Source of the DNA: an uncultured Clostridium sp.
GTDB lineage: Bacteria; Bacillota; Clostridia; Oscillospirales; Acutalibacteraceae
Assembly: GCA_934717555.1 (NCBI GenBank)
Contig: CAKUYY010000002.1
Span: forward strand, 69,949 to 133,948
Length of the DNA stretch: 64,000 bases
Direction of reading: 5' to 3'
Shown here: one piece after another, positions 9,361-18,449 of the stretch
Position numbering within the stretch: the stretch's first letter is position 1
How the letters are laid out: each line of letters opens with the position of its first letter
The notes under the pieces: model-generated
What the model was told of the DNA's origin: nothing
The model's database searches: none
The model's input: the letters and a program-made list of their open reading frames with translations, nothing else
Made by a program: the position numbers and the translations under genes

Positions 9361-10128
9361 TTATTTTAGGAAACAAAAAAGTTCATTATTCTTTCGCTGG
9401 CCGCATATTTTCTTTAGTTTATCAGATGTCGCTGACAACAGGACAGGATCCAATGTACGGGCATGCTCGGGGCAGATAGAGATACAACGCATACAGGAAA
9501 TGCAGGCTTCCACATTGGTAGAAGAAGGGTTTTCTTTTGGAATAGCTTGAGCAGGGCACTGGGACGCACAGAATCCGCAAAGAGTGCAACCTTTGGTGCT
9601 CTGAGGTTTTAGAGGTACCCCATGATATTCTTTATAAGGGTAATTTCCCGGCAGGGAAACTTCCGGGACGTTTTCTTTTTTCAACAGTTTTTGAAGCTTT
9701 GTTGAAAACTCAGCGAATTCCCTTTCATCTTGAGTATCTGGGCGATAGGCCCCAATTTCATGTACAATAGAATGTTCTGCCACGGCTGCTACTGCGGCAA
9801 TACAGGAAAAACCGCGGCACTGAAGGGTATCTTTCAACTCCAGCAGGGTATCATCGTAGTTACGATTACCATAGACAGCAATCAAAATAGTTTTACTGTG
9901 ATCCGCCTTCATATGCTGCAGCTTATCTATGGCGAGTTTTGGAACCCGGCCGCCGAAAGACGGGACAGCCACCAGGCAGACATCTTCCTTTTTGAAAGAA
10001 TAATCCCCTGTGATATCGACAGATGATAAATCAATTTCTATTTTTTTATCGTTTTGCAGATTGGTAAAAAAGTTTGCCACTCGTTTGGTCCCTCCGGTGG
10101 GACTAAAATAAATGATGTACATAGCCAT
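9361..10128 (-). CDS. EFR1-type flavodoxin/ferredoxin fusion protein
   Basis: 255 aa. Residues 1-150 form a flavodoxin-like domain starting with a phosphate-binding SPTGGTKR loop (9-16). Two 4Fe-4S motifs follow: C181/C184/C187/C191 (CTLCGFCASQCP) and C209/C212/C215/C219 (CISCMRCISICP). This arrangement is the EFR1 family of anaerobes, an electron shuttle between flavin and iron-sulfur partners. The start at 10128 is supported by GGAG 8 bases upstream. It is a single gene with no operon partner, so the redox partner is unknown. The presence of such a protein supports an anaerobic lifestyle. Confidence 0.87.
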   Translation of the reverse strand: MAMYIIYFSPTGGTKRVANFFTNLQNDKKIEIDLSSVDITGDYSFKKEDVCLVAVPSFGGRVPKLAIDKLQHMKADHSKTILIAVYGNRNYDDTLLELKDTLQCRGFSCIAAVAAVAEHSIVHEIGAYRPDTQDEREFAEFSTKLQKLLKKENVPEVSLPGNYPYKEYHGVPLKPQSTKGCTLCGFCASQCPAQAIPKENPSSTNVEACISCMRCISICPEHARTLDPVLLSATSDKLKKICGQRKNNELFCFLK

Positions 10129-10206
10129 AACGGATACTCCTTTTTTGATAGTTTGGAGAATGTAAATGGATCAAAGAGCAGATGCAGTGATGGAAGGATT
10201 CATAAA

Positions 10207-10243
10207 AAAAGGAATGCTGTTTTTACTTAGCATTCCTTTTTGG
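10207..10243 (-). terminator. Terminator of the VanZ gene
   Basis: Perfect arms AGGAATGCT and AGCATTCCT with a 10-base loop. On the minus strand a TTTTTTT tract follows. It lies 24 bases past the VanZ stop. Confidence 0.9.
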
Positions 10244-10266
10244 ATTGCGGAAATTTAACCCAGTCA

Positions 10267-10752
10267 TCAGGAGGCAAGGTGTTTCCACTTGGCAGACCGG
10301 CGTGTTTTTCGGGTAGCCAGCAGGAAAAACAGAAAGAACAGAATGGTACCAGCAAGCACGCCGCTGAAGTCCAGAACGACATCGCTCACTTGACTTCCAC
10401 GCCCTTCTACAAACGACTGGATAAATTCATCAGCCACAGGGATCAGCAGACCTAGAAATAACCCCACAAAAAGATGATGTCCCGGATGCGCGGAATAAGA
10501 GCGGATAGCTAAAAATAAAAGGATACCGAGGAGGATAAACTCTATAAAATGGGCAGATTTCCGAACCATATGGTCGGTAATTTGCCCTGGAATTCCAATT
10601 TGATGGAGTATGGAATTGAACCAATCCACAACCCCGCCGCTGATTGCGCTGGATTGGGACGCGGGGAACAAAGAATTTGTAAAGATAAAACCAGCCCATA
10701 AAAGGACGAAAATGGTTAATAATATACGAATGCCTTTCTTCCAGGGGTGCAA
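10267..10752 (-). CDS. VanZ-like membrane protein
   Basis: 161 aa from a TTG start with GGAAAG about 8 bases upstream. It has four hydrophobic helices and the VanZ pattern: a first-helix region ending in SNxxFPASQS-type sequence, KSAHFIEFILLG at about 86-97, and PVADEFIQSFVEGRGSQVSDVVLDFSG in residues 105-132 with conserved Asp/Glu and Arg. VanZ-like proteins are widespread in Firmicutes. VanZ itself gives low-level teicoplanin resistance, but most homologues have no proven role. The gene is alone, with its own terminator, between EFR1 and the glycosyltransferase/ABC cluster. Confidence 0.88.
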   Translation of the reverse strand: MHPWKKGIRILLTIFVLLWAGFIFTNSLFPASQSSAISGGVVDWFNSILHQIGIPGQITDHMVRKSAHFIEFILLGILLFLAIRSYSAHPGHHLFVGLFLGLLIPVADEFIQSFVEGRGSQVSDVVLDFSGVLAGTILFFLFFLLATRKTRRSAKWKHLAS

Positions 10753-10848
10753 TGCAGATCTTTCCTTTCTCTATCTTATTTGATTGTTTCATTATATCAT
10801 ATTTCAGTGGGATTTACTAGCTTATATCTTTTTGGGAGTTTTAGAAAA

Positions 10849-10881
10849 AGCAAGACGCCTTTTTATAAAGGCGTCTTGCTG
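10849..10881 (-). terminator. Terminator of the glycosyltransferase/ABC cluster
   Basis: GCAAGACGCCTTT at 10850-10862 pairs with AAAGGCGTCTTGC at 10867-10879. On the minus strand the TTTTTC tract follows directly. This is a strong intrinsic terminator for the unit ending at 10911. Confidence 0.92.
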
Positions 10882-10910
10882 AAGGGGCAAATCTATCCGA
10901 TATTTTCTTT

Positions 10911-12134
10911 CTATCCAATCAAGGAAAGAATTTCCTCATAGATATTTTTCCCTGAATTCGATTTATCAAAAGTTTCACAAGACTGTTTCATTTGCGCGAG
11001 CCTATCCCGGTTCCTTAAAAGATCTTGAATAGTCTGAGCGCAAGTAGAACTTTTTTCAATACGGACCGCCATATTATTATCAATCAAGAAATCCGCATTT
11101 TCTTCTTCCTGCCCTGGGATGGCATTGAAAATAGCCATAGGAAGATTACAGGCAAGGGCCTCAGAGACTGTCAACCCTCCTGGTTTGGTAATAATCAGAT
11201 CAGAGACCTGCATATACTTGTCCACTTCACTGGTAAAGAAAAGAAGTTTGGTTGGCTTTTGGACAGGCTTTTTTACTTTGGCCCGCCGTCTGGAATCAGA
11301 AAGGGAATGATGCATCAAAAACTTTTTACTTTTCGTACTTAAATGCAGATTAACTTTTCTTTTGGGCTGGAGATTTTTATATAAAATACGGTTAAAAGCT
11401 TCATACAACCGCTGATTGCGACCGGTAATCACAATAATCTGAAAATCCTCGTCGATGGTTATAATCTTATTGTAAATTTTCAGGATATTGGTGACCCCGA
11501 AACTGCCAGCCATAATCAAAATGGTGGGGATATCCGGGTTGAGTTTCATTTCCCTGAGGATTGCAACACGGTCCTTTTGTGTAAAGAAAGCATGGTCAAT
11601 GGGAATTCCAAAGGGATGGATCAATTCCCTGGGGGCGCCCATATCTACCATGACATCAATCATAGCGTCATTTGCCACGATATAACTGTCCACCCGCTTA
11701 TTGATCCAAGTCTGATGAGGGGCATAGTCGGTCATGATACACATCAATGGGACAGTGACCAATCCCATTTCCTTCAGATTGGAAACCATCTCAGTGGGAA
11801 ATGCGTGCGTACAGACAATAATATCGGGATGATATTTTTCCAGTAAAGGAAGCAGCATTTTACTAAACAAATGATTAAATCCCACCAATAAAGATCCAAG
11901 CCCCGTGTCCTTGTTGGTGGATTTATAAAGGCTCCCATACATTTTGGGAGTTTTGGTAGCCAAATATTGATAACCATCGGATACTGTTTTATTCAGCAGT
12001 GGACTGATAGCGGCAAACGTATCTACAATTTCTACAATAGAATCCGGAGACCGCTCCAAAATATAAGATTTCAACGCAGAGGAAGCACGCATATGCCCTC
12101 CGCCGGTAGATGCTGATAAGATGAGAACATTCAT
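10911..12134 (-). CDS. MGDG-synthase/UgtP-like processive glycosyltransferase (GT28)
   Basis: 407 aa from the ATG at 12134 (GGGGG about 8 bases upstream; the codon at 12149 has no such site). The N-terminus, VLILSASTGGGHMRASSAL, is the MGDG_synth domain signature. The C-terminal GT-B half shows IIVITGRN, ITKPGGLTVSEALACNLPM and an NA-PGQEEENADFL nucleotide-sugar site. Homologues (UgtP, MGD synthases) add glucose or galactose to diacylglycerol at the cytoplasmic membrane, giving glycolipid anchors. It is the last gene of an operon behind an ABC-2 exporter (31-base gap), which suggests a linked lipid or cell-envelope role. An insert of basic residues around 270-300 is unusual. Confidence 0.85.
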   Translation of the reverse strand: MNVLILSASTGGGHMRASSALKSYILERSPDSIVEIVDTFAAISPLLNKTVSDGYQYLATKTPKMYGSLYKSTNKDTGLGSLLVGFNHLFSKMLLPLLEKYHPDIIVCTHAFPTEMVSNLKEMGLVTVPLMCIMTDYAPHQTWINKRVDSYIVANDAMIDVMVDMGAPRELIHPFGIPIDHAFFTQKDRVAILREMKLNPDIPTILIMAGSFGVTNILKIYNKIITIDEDFQIIVITGRNQRLYEAFNRILYKNLQPKRKVNLHLSTKSKKFLMHHSLSDSRRRAKVKKPVQKPTKLLFFTSEVDKYMQVSDLIITKPGGLTVSEALACNLPMAIFNAIPGQEEENADFLIDNNMAVRIEKSSTCAQTIQDLLRNRDRLAQMKQSCETFDKSNSGKNIYEEILSLIG

Positions 12135-12164
12135 AATGTAAACCCCCATAACGGAAAAGATTTG

Positions 12165-12992
12165 TTATCCAATCTGAAAATCCTTTTTTTGATAGAGAAT
12201 GCCGCATCCAGCCACGCAGACTATAGAAAATAACAGACAAATTAAGAGATAAGGCAACCCCATGAAATTGCCGGAAAGCAAGGGATAAACTTGAAAATAT
12301 AAATAAGGGCAAAAATATTGCAAAAAGCCGAGTCCAGAAAACATGTTGCTCATCATACCGAATAGCAATGTGGCAATCATGAGCATGAGGGCGGTGGAAA
12401 GGCTTTGTGAAGAATGGCTTAAGCATCCGGACAGGAAAAAACCAATACACAAATAGAAAAGCTCCACCAGAAAAGAAGCCAAAAATACCCGTAATATACC
12501 AAGAAGAAACAATCCTGCTTGTGCAACAAAGGCGGCGCTTACGAGATAGACTATGAGAAAAATCCCAATATTATACAGTGCGAGCAATGTTAACTGGCAG
12601 ATTAATTTTGTACCCACGATGGAAAGACGGCTGATAGCCTGGGCGTAAAGAAATACAATACTGTTCTCACTCTCATATCGGATAAGGGCGGTAGTACCCA
12701 GGAAAGAAGAAAATACACATCCGATCAGGAGCTGCACTTGAAGGGCGCCGGAAAGATAATGGTCGTATACAGTAAAGTCGGGAAGGTGATCCAGGCCGAA
12801 CCACCGGAGCATTTCCGAAGGAAATACCCGGGTGATTTCCTCTATACTCTCCCTCAGCCCACTAGAAGCAACTTTTGGATAAAAGAAAAGGGTCAGCAAA
12901 AGCAGTGCCCCGGAAAAGATGAAACACAGCATCATACTGGACAAGCCGCGCTTTAAGCTTTTCTGATAAAAGGCCGCTTCCCAAATTTTCAT
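12165..12992 (-). CDS. ABC-2 type transporter permease
   Basis: 275 aa with six predicted transmembrane helices in the ABC-2 layout: a cytoplasmic N-terminal amphipathic stretch, a large first extracytoplasmic loop (about residues 45-85) and ALIRYESENSIVFLYAQAISRLSIVGTK as the coupling region. The ATG at 12992 overlaps the TGA of the ATPase gene (ATGA), so the pair is translationally coupled. The substrate is unknown. The downstream glycolipid-type glycosyltransferase suggests a lipid, polymer or peptide exported to the surface. Confidence 0.85.
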   Translation of the reverse strand: MKIWEAAFYQKSLKRGLSSMMLCFIFSGALLLLTLFFYPKVASSGLRESIEEITRVFPSEMLRWFGLDHLPDFTVYDHYLSGALQVQLLIGCVFSSFLGTTALIRYESENSIVFLYAQAISRLSIVGTKLICQLTLLALYNIGIFLIVYLVSAAFVAQAGLFLLGILRVFLASFLVELFYLCIGFFLSGCLSHSSQSLSTALMLMIATLLFGMMSNMFSGLGFLQYFCPYLYFQVYPLLSGNFMGLPYLLICLLFSIVCVAGCGILYQKKDFQIG

Positions 12993-13894
12993 GAACGTGC
13001 CCCCCCTTCATTTTCCATCTTTTTTTCATAAAAACGTATGATACTATCTTCTAAGGAAGGTAGCCCGATTTGAATATCTTCTACATGGAAGCAGGCTAAG
13101 GCCTTAATGAGGTCGTCCATAGAACCGTGATAGGCAAAACAGACATAATCCCCCAGCGTAATGGTCTGCTGGATATGCAGTAAAGCGAATACAGCGGAAA
13201 GATCGTCTTTGGTTTTTACGCTTACCCGGCGGGAATCTGAAGAAGAAAGGGCACTGACCTCAGATACCTCTAAGATAGATCCGCCGCGGATAATGGCGGT
13301 ACGTTCACATAGCTCCTGAATTTCCGTCATATCATGACTGCAATAAAAAATAGTAGTTCCGTTCTGATTGCAGTCCAACAGATAGTCTTTAAAACGCTTT
13401 TTAATCAGGGAATCCAATCCTGTACTGGCTTCATCCAGAAGCAGAAGACGGGGAGAATGGAAAAGCGCGCATACAAGGGCAATTTTTTTTCGGTTGCCCA
13501 AAGACATCTTAGCAATCGTACGGCTGGTATCCAGCTCAAAAAGCTCACACAGTTCCCCGATGGTATCCTGGTCTTTCCAATGGCGGAGTTGGGCGGCATA
13601 CTGGATCAAGGAACCGGCTGTCATATCCTCAAAAAAATCCAAGTCGCTAGGGACATAGCCCACATGTTGCCGGATCTTGGCGCTGTCACGGACCACATCC
13701 ATTCCAAAAATTTTGGCACTCCCGCTGGTAGGGCGGATATAATTCATCAAAATACGGATTGTAGTAGATTTTCCAGAACCGTTAGGACCTACAAATCCGA
13801 AAAATTCGCCTTCCTCTACCTTAAGATTGGCCTCCATCAAAGCGGGACGCTTACCAAAAAATTTGGAAAGATTGCAAATCTCAATCACAGGCAC
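12989..13894 (-). CDS. ABC transporter ATP-binding protein
   Basis: 301 aa from the GTG at 13894 (AGGAGG 7 bases upstream); the more distal ATG at 13969 lacks a site. It is a standard ABC-2 ATPase: Walker A GPNGSGKST at about 39-47, a Q-loop replaced by HVGYVPSD, signature MSLGNRKKI in place of canonical LSGGQ, Walker B LLLLDEAS, and the H-loop in YCSHDM. The altered signature (SLGNRK) is seen in BcrA/CcmA-like export ATPases and should still work. A C-terminal 80-residue accessory domain follows. It drives the overlapping permease. Confidence 0.9.
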   Translation of the reverse strand: MPVIEICNLSKFFGKRPALMEANLKVEEGEFFGFVGPNGSGKSTTIRILMNYIRPTSGSAKIFGMDVVRDSAKIRQHVGYVPSDLDFFEDMTAGSLIQYAAQLRHWKDQDTIGELCELFELDTSRTIAKMSLGNRKKIALVCALFHSPRLLLLDEASTGLDSLIKKRFKDYLLDCNQNGTTIFYCSHDMTEIQELCERTAIIRGGSILEVSEVSALSSSDSRRVSVKTKDDLSAVFALLHIQQTITLGDYVCFAYHGSMDDLIKALACFHVEDIQIGLPSLEDSIIRFYEKKMENEGGARS

Positions 13895-13969
13895 CGCACG
13901 CCCTCCTTTATGTTTATTAAAACGAAAAATTTGCTGATTTATTATAGAATTATACCATTCCTTGGACAT

Positions 13970-14283
13970 GGGTTCAATATCTTCTCGACAAAATTGGAGA
14001 AACTACTGTCGAATATTGTTTTGAGATCTTTCACATATTTTGAGAAAAGGAAAAAATTCTTTTGAAATCTTTTTGAAATCTTACAGAAATGTTTTTCTTT
14101 TGCTGTATTTCGTAAACAACCTGTAACTTTACAGGACTATTTACGTAGAGTACAATGATAATATCTCTTATTGTGTAAAAAATTAGACATATTGAGAAAA
14201 GCCCAGAGGGATTCTCAAATGCCTTCTAATTTTAGGTGGCTTATTTTGTCTATCAATTTGTTTTTTAGGAAGGGGTTTTATAT
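13970..14283. promoter_or_regulatory. Divergent intergenic region with the vanW promoter
   Basis: 314 bases between the divergent ABC and VanW genes. A sigma-A type promoter for VanW reads TTTACA at 14128-14133, a 17-base spacer, and TACAAT at 14151-14156. This leaves an approximately 120-base 5' leader containing the inverted repeat TTGAGAA/TTCTCAA. No known riboswitch is recognised in it. Confidence 0.7.
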
Positions 14284-15762
14284 ATGAGTACATATGGTTC
14301 CCATTATAATCCGGAAGATGTTTCCCTAAAGACCACACCAAAACGGAGAAGAAAGTGGATACTGATCCTTTGTATTTCTCTCGCCATATTGGTGATTGGG
14401 GCGGGGTGTGTTACAGGGGTACTGGTTTATCAGGCCAAGGAGCGAGAGAAAGCTTATAATCAAGCGGTAGACGAGGCGCTGGCTGATCCGACTTTTTACC
14501 AGGGAATTGTGGTGGAAGGAATTGACCTGGGAGGAAAGACTAAGGAAGAGGCAAAGGTGCTGTTGGAGGAAAAGGAGCTGGCGTTGCGTCCCAATGTAGA
14601 TATTAAGGCGACCTATCAGGATCAGGTTTTTGCCCTGGGACAGGATGATTTTACCTACACTTATAATACTGAGGAAATTCTCGATCAGGCGTATCAGGTA
14701 GGCCGTACGGGGGAAAGGGAAGAGCGCTATCAAAAAATTCAGGATCTGAAGGAAAATCCAGAGAATTTCTCTTTAGGGGCCCAACTTGTTGTCAATGAGG
14801 AAACGGTCAATACGTTTGCGCAGGAAATCAACAGTGCCGTTTCGGTACAGGGGGAAGATGCCCAGGTGGTGAAATTTGAACCGCTGGCCTCTCAAAAATT
14901 TACTTATACAGAGGGAAAAGAAGGGCTTTCCGTGGATACGGAGGCCATTGTATCGAAAGTCAAAGAAATTCTAAACCAGGAAGAGAAAATAGGAAGTTTT
15001 GAAGTGTCGGTGAATAAGGTATCCCCGCAGACCACCGTGGAGGATCTAAAGAAAAGGACAGTAAAAATCTCTTCCTATACCACTACATCTACGAATACAG
15101 CCAATGGCAACAGCAATATGAAACTGGCGCTGGCGGCGGTAAATGGAAAGGTCTTGCAGTCGGACGAAGTTTTTTCCTTTAATAAAACCACGGGGGATAC
15201 CACTAAACCGGAACGCGGATATAAACTGGCGGGCGCATTGGTAAACGGGGCCACTGAGCAGCAGTATGGCGGGGGAATCTGCCAGGTTTCCACAACTGTA
15301 TACGGGGCGGCATTAAGGGCAGATATGGATATCACTGAACGTTATAATCATGCCAGCCCCTCCACTTATGTGCCTATTGGACAGGACGCCACTGTGGACT
15401 ATCCGGGACTGGATTTTAAATTCCGTAACAGTTCCTCTTATCCGATTTATATTTCCGCGTGGATGGACGGCGTGGTACTGCATGTGGAATTTTATGGCTA
15501 CCAGCCGGAAGAGTGGGATACCATTGAGGTGACCAGCTGGAAAACAGATACCATTCCTCAACCCGAAGACGTTTACACGCTGGATCCCTCTCTTGCTCCG
15601 GGGGAAAAGGAACTGAAAAGAACAGGCCGTTCCGGCGTCAAAGCGGAGGGGCAGAGGATCTATTATAAAAATGGGGTTCAGGTAAAAGTTGATCCCATTC
15701 ACCGTTCCTCTTACCGGGCGATTGCCACAGAATATCTGGTAGGGGAATTGCCGGCCGATTAA
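14284..15762 (+). CDS. VanW family cell-wall protein with PG-binding-4 domain
   Basis: 492 aa. It has a cytosolic basic tail, one transmembrane anchor (about residues 24-50), then extracytoplasmic PG_binding_4-type repeats (about 75-250, with GKTKEEAKVLL), and a VanW domain (about 275-405) with LALAAVNGKVL, SFNKTTGDTT, GGGICQVSTTVYGAAL and NHASPSTYVPIGQDATVDY. A C-terminal approximately 60-residue G5-like tail ends the protein. VanW proteins occur in vancomycin operons but are common in ordinary clostridial genomes. A role in peptidoglycan metabolism is likely and the reaction unproven. The gene is monocistronic with its own promoter and a downstream hairpin. Confidence 0.88.
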   Translation: MSTYGSHYNPEDVSLKTTPKRRRKWILILCISLAILVIGAGCVTGVLVYQAKEREKAYNQAVDEALADPTFYQGIVVEGIDLGGKTKEEAKVLLEEKELALRPNVDIKATYQDQVFALGQDDFTYTYNTEEILDQAYQVGRTGEREERYQKIQDLKENPENFSLGAQLVVNEETVNTFAQEINSAVSVQGEDAQVVKFEPLASQKFTYTEGKEGLSVDTEAIVSKVKEILNQEEKIGSFEVSVNKVSPQTTVEDLKKRTVKISSYTTTSTNTANGNSNMKLALAAVNGKVLQSDEVFSFNKTTGDTTKPERGYKLAGALVNGATEQQYGGGICQVSTTVYGAALRADMDITERYNHASPSTYVPIGQDATVDYPGLDFKFRNSSSYPIYISAWMDGVVLHVEFYGYQPEEWDTIEVTSWKTDTIPQPEDVYTLDPSLAPGEKELKRTGRSGVKAEGQRIYYKNGVQVKVDPIHRSSYRAIATEYLVGELPAD

Positions 15763-15815
15763 AAGGAAACATGTTATTTACAGCGGGATTTCATAGAAGT
15801 TTTTTATAATTAGGG

Positions 15816-15868
15816 AAAAGGCCGTTCCATGTATCGTAAAATCGGTATGGGATGGCCTTTTCTTTTTG
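15816..15868 (+). terminator. Terminator after vanW
   Basis: AAAAGGCC-(G)TTCCAT pairs with ATGGGAT-GGCCTTTT and is followed by CTTTTTG. It lies 54 bases past the VanW stop. Confidence 0.75.
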
Positions 15869-16012
15869 TAAAAGATTGTTTTTTCCTTGACAATCTTGTA
15901 ATTCCTTGTAATAATAATGCGGGTTTCTTTTTATTCCACCAGGGGAATAGAAGGGTAGATTTCGGACATTGCGCATCTGCGCACAATGTTACATTGAATG
16001 AGGAGAATGTTC

Positions 16013-17452
16013 ATGGAAATCATTTCGCAGATCGTTGGGTACATCAATAGTTTCCTATGGGACTATGCCTTGTTATTTCTTCTTTGCGGCACAGGCATTT
16101 ATTTTACCATCCGTTTAAAGTTTATCCAGGTACGCAAATTTAAAGAAGGGTTTAAACGCACATTTGGGGGCATTCGCCTCAAAGGGGAAAAAGCGGACGG
16201 TTCAGGGATGAGTTCCTTCCAATCCCTGGCTACTGCAGTAGCCGCCCAAGTGGGAACTGGAAACTTGGCGGGAGCGGCCACGGCACTAATCGCCGGAGGC
16301 CCAGGTGCTATTTTCTGGATGTGGGTATCTGCCTTTTTTGGGATGGCCACTATTTTTGGAGAAGCCACTTTAGCACAGAAATTCCGCGTACAAAAGCATG
16401 GAGAGACCTTGGGCGGGCCTTCTTTTTATATCAAACAGGCGTTTAAAGGGAAATTTGGGAAGGTATTGGCCGCACTTTTTTCCGTTTTTACTGTCTTGGC
16501 GCTGGGGTTTATTGGAAATATGGTGCAGTCCAATTCCATTGGAGACGCATTCCATACAGCTTTTGGGATAGATCCATTGATTGTGGGGATTATAGTAGCG
16601 ATAGCAGCAGGAATTATTTTCCTGGGAGGGGTAAAACGGATTGCATCGGTAACAGAAAAAATTGTGCCGATCATGGCGCTTATCTATATTGTAGGTTCTT
16701 TGGTGATCATTATCGCCAATTACCGTAATATTCCAGAAGCCTTCCGTCAAATTTTTGTAGGTGCGTTTGCTCCTCAGGCGGTAGTAGGCGGGGCAGCTGG
16801 TATTGGTGTCCAGAAAGCTATGCGCTTTGGTGTAGCCAGAGGGCTATTTTCCAATGAAGCTGGTATGGGTTCCACTCCGCATGCCCACGCATTGGCCAAA
16901 GTCAAACACCCTTGCGACCAGGGCATTGTGGCGATGATGGGCGTATTTATTGATACTTTCATCATTTTAACCTTAACTGCACTGGTGATTTTAACCAGTG
17001 GTGTGCTGTCTTATGGGGGAGAAAACCAGTTGGACGGTGTGGCATTGCCCCAGGCGGGATTTGAAAGCCTGTTTGGCCGTTTTGGTACCATCTTTATTGC
17101 CATTTGTATGTTCTTTTTCGCTTTTTCCACCATTATAGGATGGTACTTCTTTGGGGAAACCAATATTAAGTACCTGTTTGGGAAAAAAGCGGTAAAGATT
17201 TACGCCTTGTTGGTAGTAGGGTTTATTGTACTGGGTTCTACCCTAAAAGTAGATTTGGTTTGGTCTATGGCGGATATGTTTAACGGGCTGATGGTATTGC
17301 CTAATTTGCTGGGATTACTGGCGTTAAGCGGCGTAATTGCCCGGGCACTCAAAGACTATGAAACTAGCCAGAAGAACGTAAAAGGATTATCCGGGATTGC
17401 GGCTAGGGAATGTGCCAAACAGCCGTCTGCATCCAATGAAATAGATGAATAA
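16013..17452 (+). CDS. Sodium:alanine/glycine symporter, AGCS family (second copy)
   Basis: 479 aa from the ATG at 16013, chosen because AGGAGAA ends 7 bases upstream; the in-frame ATGs at 15998 and 16007 sit on or before that site. It shows the family motifs AAQVGTGNLAGAATALIAGGPG and ARGLFSNEAGMGSTPHAHA and about ten to eleven transmembrane helices. It imports small neutral amino acids with Na+. Relative to the copy at 4147-5565, the GTGN(L/I)xG and SNEAG(M/L)GS motifs are conserved while loops and the C-terminus differ. Expression appears to be single-gene, ending at a long hairpin. Confidence 0.92.
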   Translation: MEIISQIVGYINSFLWDYALLFLLCGTGIYFTIRLKFIQVRKFKEGFKRTFGGIRLKGEKADGSGMSSFQSLATAVAAQVGTGNLAGAATALIAGGPGAIFWMWVSAFFGMATIFGEATLAQKFRVQKHGETLGGPSFYIKQAFKGKFGKVLAALFSVFTVLALGFIGNMVQSNSIGDAFHTAFGIDPLIVGIIVAIAAGIIFLGGVKRIASVTEKIVPIMALIYIVGSLVIIIANYRNIPEAFRQIFVGAFAPQAVVGGAAGIGVQKAMRFGVARGLFSNEAGMGSTPHAHALAKVKHPCDQGIVAMMGVFIDTFIILTLTALVILTSGVLSYGGENQLDGVALPQAGFESLFGRFGTIFIAICMFFFAFSTIIGWYFFGETNIKYLFGKKAVKIYALLVVGFIVLGSTLKVDLVWSMADMFNGLMVLPNLLGLLALSGVIARALKDYETSQKNVKGLSGIAARECAKQPSASNEIDE

Positions 17453-17465
17453 TATATTATGAAAA

Positions 17466-17512
17466 TAAGAAAGCCAGACTCCTTTTCAAAAAGGAGTCTG
17501 GCTTTCTTATCA
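17466..17512 (+). terminator. Bidirectional terminator
   Basis: Long near-perfect stem: AAGAAAGCCAGACTCCTTTT against AAAAGGAGTCTGGCTTTCTT, separated by a short loop. It serves the convergent AGCS and CAT-like genes. Confidence 0.92.
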
Positions 17513-17537
17513 TAAAATTCAAGGGAAAATTTTCCAA

Positions 17538-18188
17538 TCAGAGGGGATATTCTTCGATAAACGCAGCGATCAAACGATCCAGGTCCTGATAAAATTGTGA
17601 TACATGAAATCCATCGGCCGCAGAGTGATGGATCTGAAAGGAAAGGGGCAGCTGGATTTCTCCTTCTTTTTCCAAGTATTTTCCCCAGGTGATGATAGGG
17701 GCCAGATAAGTCCCGGGATTTACATTGATATGGAAGGAATCGTAAGAGAGCCAGGGAAGGCAGGAAATGTCAAAGTGGTTAGGGGGAATATCGGGCATGG
17801 AAAAGTGAAAAAAATTTTGATGGCTTTCCATATCAGAACAGATTTGTGGATAGAAAGAATGAAAATCAAGATTCCAGGAACTCCACAAACAGGAGAAGGT
17901 CTCTGTTTCTTTGTGAAATATGGTATAGGAAGGGTCAATACTGTCCCAATAGCCCACATTTCCTTCCTGATCCATCCCTAGACGAAATAAGGTTTGGAGG
18001 TGCAGTGCCTTTGTAACCAGGTAAATCATGACAGGATAAAAACGCAATTTTTTTTGCTTTAAAAAGGGGACAAGGCGGGTAATGGAAATCCGATGTGTAA
18101 TGCAGATAGCGCATTGCACCTCATTTTTGTAATGCAGAAAATGTTCCGCACGATTCCACGTGGACAGATCGATGGTGTGAAAAGCCAT
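17538..18188 (-). CDS. Chloramphenicol acetyltransferase-like protein (CatA type)
   Basis: 216 aa, the normal size for a type A CAT subunit (about 213-220). Conserved stations are an N-terminal ID(L)xxWxRxEHFxHY-like segment, FYPVMIYLVTK, LGYWD-like VGYWDSIDPSYTIF, and the active-site HHSAADGFH with H188 as catalytic base and D192 stabilising it. If active, it would transfer acetyl from acetyl-CoA to chloramphenicol in the cytosol as a trimer. Chromosomal CAT-like proteins do not always confer resistance, so the phenotype is inference. No mobile-element features flank it. Confidence 0.88.
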   Translation of the reverse strand: MAFHTIDLSTWNRAEHFLHYKNEVQCAICITHRISITRLVPFLKQKKLRFYPVMIYLVTKALHLQTLFRLGMDQEGNVGYWDSIDPSYTIFHKETETFSCLWSSWNLDFHSFYPQICSDMESHQNFFHFSMPDIPPNHFDISCLPWLSYDSFHINVNPGTYLAPIITWGKYLEKEGEIQLPLSFQIHHSAADGFHVSQFYQDLDRLIAAFIEEYPL

Positions 18189-18306
18189 AAAAGATCTCCT
18201 TTCTTAACAACAGAACAAGCAACAATTTTTGGGTATTAGTACTACGAGAATCTCACGCGGTCTCTTGTCCCGATATTTTAAGCGGTTGTCCAATGTTGCA
18301 AAAACA

Positions 18307-18352
18307 AAAAGTGGGACAAACCCTTGATACTACTAGGTTTGTCCCACTTTTC
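18307..18352 (-). terminator. Terminator of tRNA-Ser
   Basis: AAGTGGGACAAACC pairs with GGTTTGTCCCACTT; a TTTTTGTTTTTG tract follows on the minus strand. It lies just past the tRNA 3' end. Confidence 0.92.
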
Positions 18353-18357
18353 CATTC

Positions 18358-18449
18358 TGGCGGAGAGAAAGGGATTCGAACCCTTGATGGGGTTTAAGCC
18401 CATACACGATTTCCAGTCGTGCGCCTTAGACCAGCTCAGCCATCTCTCC
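18358..18449 (-). tRNA. tRNA-Ser (anticodon GGA)
   Basis: 92 nt including an encoded CCA. The acceptor stem pairs GGAGAGA with TCTCTCC. The anticodon arm is CACGA-CTGGAAA-TCGTG, giving anticodon GGA (reads UCC/UCU). A long variable arm (ATGGGCTTAAACCCCAT) is typical of serine tRNA, and the T-arm holds GGTTCGAATCC. It is followed by its own terminator. Confidence 0.97.

Noticed and set aside
10267..15762. A vancomycin-resistance locus (VanZ and VanW present)
   Set aside because: The two genes are separate, and no vanHAX ligase set or two-component system is nearby; both families are common in glycopeptide-sensitive Firmicutes.
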